DNA from: Congeria kusceri | Lineage: Eukaryota > Mollusca > Bivalvia > Myida > Dreissenidae | Length of the DNA: 64,000 nucleotides | Assembly (NCBI GenBank): GCA_027627225.1 | Contig: JAPFQT010000151.1 | Location: 1-64,000 of the forward strand | Direction: 5' to 3' | In this document: positions 60,646 through 64,000 of the stretch, one piece after another | Numbering within the stretch: the stretch's first letter is position 1 | Layout: each line of letters starts with the position of its first letter | Position numbers and translations under genes: made by a program | Notes under the pieces: model-generated | The model's input: the letters and a program-made list of their open reading frames with translations, nothing else | Told to the model about the DNA's origin: nothing | Databases searched by the model: none

Positions 60646-62457
60646 CAAGAGGGCCAAAGTAGCCCTGGGTTGCTACCCTGAGTTGTCACAAAAGTAGATT
60701 GAGGGCAAGAGCCCTGTGTGATACAATGAATGTCTAACCTCAAACTAGGGATATGTTACTTCCAATTTCGTAGCCAAAACTCTAATGTATCTATTCTCCC
60801 CTCAAGAAATTATCTTAGAAATTTAATTGACAATTGTTTTTATTTTATTTTTTTATCTTACACATATCTGCTAGCATTTAATTTTATTTTGTCTAGTTTG
60901 TGACTTCTTATATTTTTAACAAAATGGCAGGTTACGAAGCTTAAACTGAATTTTATTATTTTAAGGAATTCGGTAGCAGGTCACGCAAGGAACATTTTTG
61001 TTAAATTATTTTTAAAGTAAGCTAGTTTTTCAAGCTTTTGGTTGCCAGAGTTGTACTGATACTCCTTAAAATTGAAGGAAAATGGTAAAGGATCAAACCA
61101 TGATCGCATTTTGCACTCTGGACTCTTAACGTTTATGCCTACTGATCAATACAAATACAATACAAATAAAAAATTCCGTTGAACCTCATCAGTCATCCTG
61201 GCCAATAATAACGACATTCGATCTAAACATTTCATCATTGTATTTTAGACCCAGAAAAATATAAAGTTGTCAAAATAGCAAAATAAAAGCATTTGATTTT
61301 GTGTTTTTAAATTAGTAAAAGATAAATGGTAAAATATTGCTACAAAAACGAGCATGGGCTTGGGTTAATTGTGATTTCCAAATGCATGGCGTTTACTAGA
61401 GAAACTGAATGTATAACTGGCAACAGTAAACAACAATGCTCACAATGTACAAAGTGAAACTGAAGTCTGTCTACAAGCAGTCGTTTTTGTTTTTTAGTGG
61501 CCGACAACTACAAGGAGCGAATTGGTACTTTTTATAAAATTCATAACTTGACACTGTGCAGATGTTAGATCACGTATCAGGTCGTACCATCAATGTAGAC
61601 AATTAAAATATTTACTTGTATGGATTTTCTCTATTACCCAAGGAAGATTTCTGTGTGATTTGGTTGAATTCTGCCCAGTGTATTGAGTGTTAACTGAAGC
61701 GTTGACACAGGCACAAACATCGGACGAAATTCTTCATGGGCTTTAAACAATTTTTTTTAAACATGTCTGGTGGAAAAGCAGGAGCCCATCACTTAATAAG
61801 TAAGCCACAAGTCACTAAATAATAATTGGACAGGAATTCTGCCCAGTGTTGAAGGTGTTAACTGATTCAATGACACACGCACACACAACGGGCGAAACAC
61901 ACAAAATAATTAATGGACTTATCACAATTTCTGTTTAAACATGTCTGGTTAGAAAGCAGAGGGCCACAAGTGACTAAATAAGGAGGCCACAAGTCACTAA
62001 ATAATCGTTGGAACATGCTTATGCGCAACAAGGCATGGTACTGAGTGCTAAGTACTTCAATTCATTACAAGAAGTTGCAGAGAACAAGAACAGACAAGTA
62101 ATTTTCATCAAACAACTCACTCAGAATTATTAGATTAGAACTTGACAATATAATGCACAATTTGGCTGGTACTGGCTTTCATTGGACCAAGTTACTAATG
62201 GCATTACAATGAATAATTTTCTAAAAACACACTGTCTGATCCAAGTGACAACACATAGTATCAAATGTGGATTCCTACGCAATTCTGTGAAGACTGAACA
62301 TATACGACCAGTTTTTTCAACTTCCATTCAGCGGTTACAGAGAAGTTGTTTCATGCGAAAGGTTAATAACAAACGACAGACAACAAACAACTGACGACAA
62401 ACCATGACTGGCCAAAATAGCTCACCCTAGCGCACTTCAATCTCAGGTGAGCTAAAA
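60646..62457. repeat. Dispersed repeat of the CTCAGGTGAG family, mostly unique interior
   Basis: Begins AAGAGGGCCAAAGTAGCCCT and ends CAATCTCAGGTGAGCTAAA, as in the 46-50 kb copies. The interior is mostly unrelated to them, with a local duplication of ATTCTGCCCAGTGT near 61669 and 61836. Confidence 0.5.
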
Positions 62458-62579
62458 CTTGTCACATGAGTGACGGATATACCCCCACAATATGGCCTTG
62501 TCACAAAACTATGGCATCCATTAGAAAGAAATGGACACAATGAGAATGCTTTAATTTGTGCATGTTTAACTGTGTTTTT

Positions 62580-63108
62580 GGAGAAATTTAATTTCAATAT
62601 GAGCCATAACTCTGTCAACCTTTAGTGGTTTGCAACAAAAGTCGAACCTGACCTGTATTTTATGGTGTTACACCTATGTACCAAAAATAATTTAAATATG
62701 TTGAGCCTTTCATGAGTTCTGAAACCATGTTTTTAGGGAATTTAAGTCAAAAAGAGGCCATAACTCTGTCAAAATTTAGTGTTTTGTAACAAAGTCGAAC
62801 CTGTATTTTATGATGCTAAATACCAAAACTTATTTGAATATGTCAAGCAATTCTTGAGTTATCGTCCGGAAACCATGTTTTTAGGGAATTTAAGTCAAAA
62901 TGGGACCATAACTCTGTCAAAATTTAGTAGTTTACAACCAAAGTCAGCATCACTTGTGTTCTATTATGATACAAATGTGTACCAAGAATTGTTTGAATAT
63001 GTCAAGCCTTGCATGAGTTATCATCCGGAAACCATGAAAACCAACAGACCGACAGACCCACAAGCTCACTCCTATATACCCCCCTAAACTTCGTTTGTGG
63101 GGGTATAA
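62580..63108. repeat. Dispersed repeat, three 170-bp modules
   Basis: CCATAACTCTGTCAA-TTTAGT recurs three times. It ends with TATACCCCCCTAAACTTCG and GTGGGGGTATAAAT, which form a stem. Confidence 0.75.
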
Positions 63109-63180
63109 ATATGTTAATTGCAACCATACTACATTTGGACAGCATGACAGCAACTATTGTTGACATCAATGTCAACTTAC

Positions 63181-63359
63181 CTTGGCCAAACTTTGGGTTG
63201 CAATCCCTGACTTGACAACTATCCCAACCTCTGTCACTTCCACTTCGGCAGGAGGGAGGTCAGTACAGGTCCAGTGTCTGGCTCGAGTTCCATTGCTGCT
63301 GCTTACTGAACTTGAGTTGCTGGCTGACCAATTTGTCCTCCATACATCAACTGTGTATT
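63181..63359 (-). CDS. Internal exon of an unrecognised protein-coding gene
   Basis: A 179-bp open exon with an acceptor ACACTTGTAG before 63359 and a textbook donor CCAAG|GTAAGT after 63181, entering with two bases of a split codon and leaving in phase 0. It encodes YTVDVWRTNWSASNSS, a Ser-rich turn, then RHWTCTDLPPAEVEVTEVG and ends IATQSLAK. Codon use and splice sites are unlike the surrounding repeats. Neighbouring exons must lie beyond the right edge or in unrecognised stretches to the left. Family not identified. Confidence 0.6.
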
Positions 63360-63869
63360 CTACAAGTGTATAATACGACATTCATGTGGATATTGTAATA
63401 TATAGGCAGTTAAATATATTGCACCCAGAGGAGACTGATGTCAACCGAGGCCGAACGGGGGCAATATTTACTATACCCCTAAATATGCCTGCGATATCTA
63501 TTTTATTATACTGAACAAAAATACTGTATTTCAAAGAACAATTAAATCGTACATAGTAAACTAAAGTTTAATATTGGAAAATCAAGAGCTCATAGACTTA
63601 GATTTTTTATATTTATTTTAATAAGCGCCTACTGATTATTAGCTAATACGGATTTCTCTGAAAACATATACGCTGTGTATATTTTGGTCCACGCGCAGGA
63701 TATTATTAACAATTATACCCCCACCCCTCACGGTAAATTACTTTCCAACGCCATGGTATATTAAAAATATGCAGGGATGGGTATATGGGATTTTATAATG
63801 AGAAAACGAAGCGAGGTATAATAATGGTAATTAAACAAAACAACTTCTGGGGTCAAATTCCACAAACTC

Positions 63870-64000
63870 TTAAGTAACTAGACATGTGTCCGTAGGACAC
63901 GGATGCCCCCACATTCCGCTGATTGTCACAAAACTCTGCTGATGTCGGAAAAAACTGTGCCAAAATACCCAGGTGCACAAGTTTACATGGTGATGAATAT
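63870..64000. repeat. Start of another dispersed repeat
   Basis: GACATGTGTCCGTAGGACAC followed by GGATGCCCCCACATT is similar in style to the other dispersed repeat heads here. It runs off the window. Confidence 0.35.

Overview
The window looks like nuclear DNA of a bivalve or other mollusc. It is AT-rich and gene-poor, with spliced NHL-type gene fragments, many tRNA-like SINE heads, foldback elements, minisatellites, and dispersed repeats ending in GACGGACGGACA-type runs. The organism call is inferred from style; there is no species marker.

Region 1 (1-22433) is a head-to-tail array of 5.9 near-identical units of about 3.78 kb, running in from beyond the left edge. Each unit carries two convergent genes: a 647-codon Mutator-like DDE transposase on the + strand (PF20700-like; intact only in unit 3), and a 143-codon His-Cys box (I-PpoI-like) endonuclease on the - strand, open in all six units. 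A 1.2-kb divergent spacer holds a GTATAC-centred palindrome inside a wider inverted repeat, a candidate end-to-end junction or nuclease target. Units 1-4 and units 5-6 form two sublineages, marked by a 15-bp indel, a one-base frameshift and a W/G change inside the second catalytic Asp motif. This pairing of a DDE transposase with a homing-type nuclease in a tandem array is the best candidate here for an undescribed system.

Region 2 (22434-30428) is a transposon graveyard. It holds a decayed MULE transposase with SWIM and ULP1-like protease remnants (23230-25260), then an element bounded by perfect 30-bp inverted repeats (25863-30428). That element contains peptidase-like and C-terminal protein remnants, a SINE, and a nested 718-bp GC-rich element.

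Region 3 (30429-51700) is repeats: minisatellites of 40, 21 and 33 bp, tRNA-headed SINEs, foldbacks, and large composite repeats. One of these (45572-47769) has 7-bp target duplications and two other repeats nested inside. A possible terminal exon lies at 40974-41233 (-).

Region 4 (51730-54053, -) is a two-exon C-terminal part of a TRIM/NHL-type protein with two single-base frameshifts. The rest is repeats and quiet AT-rich DNA, apart from a well-formed internal exon at 63181-63359 (-) of a gene that must continue beyond the window.
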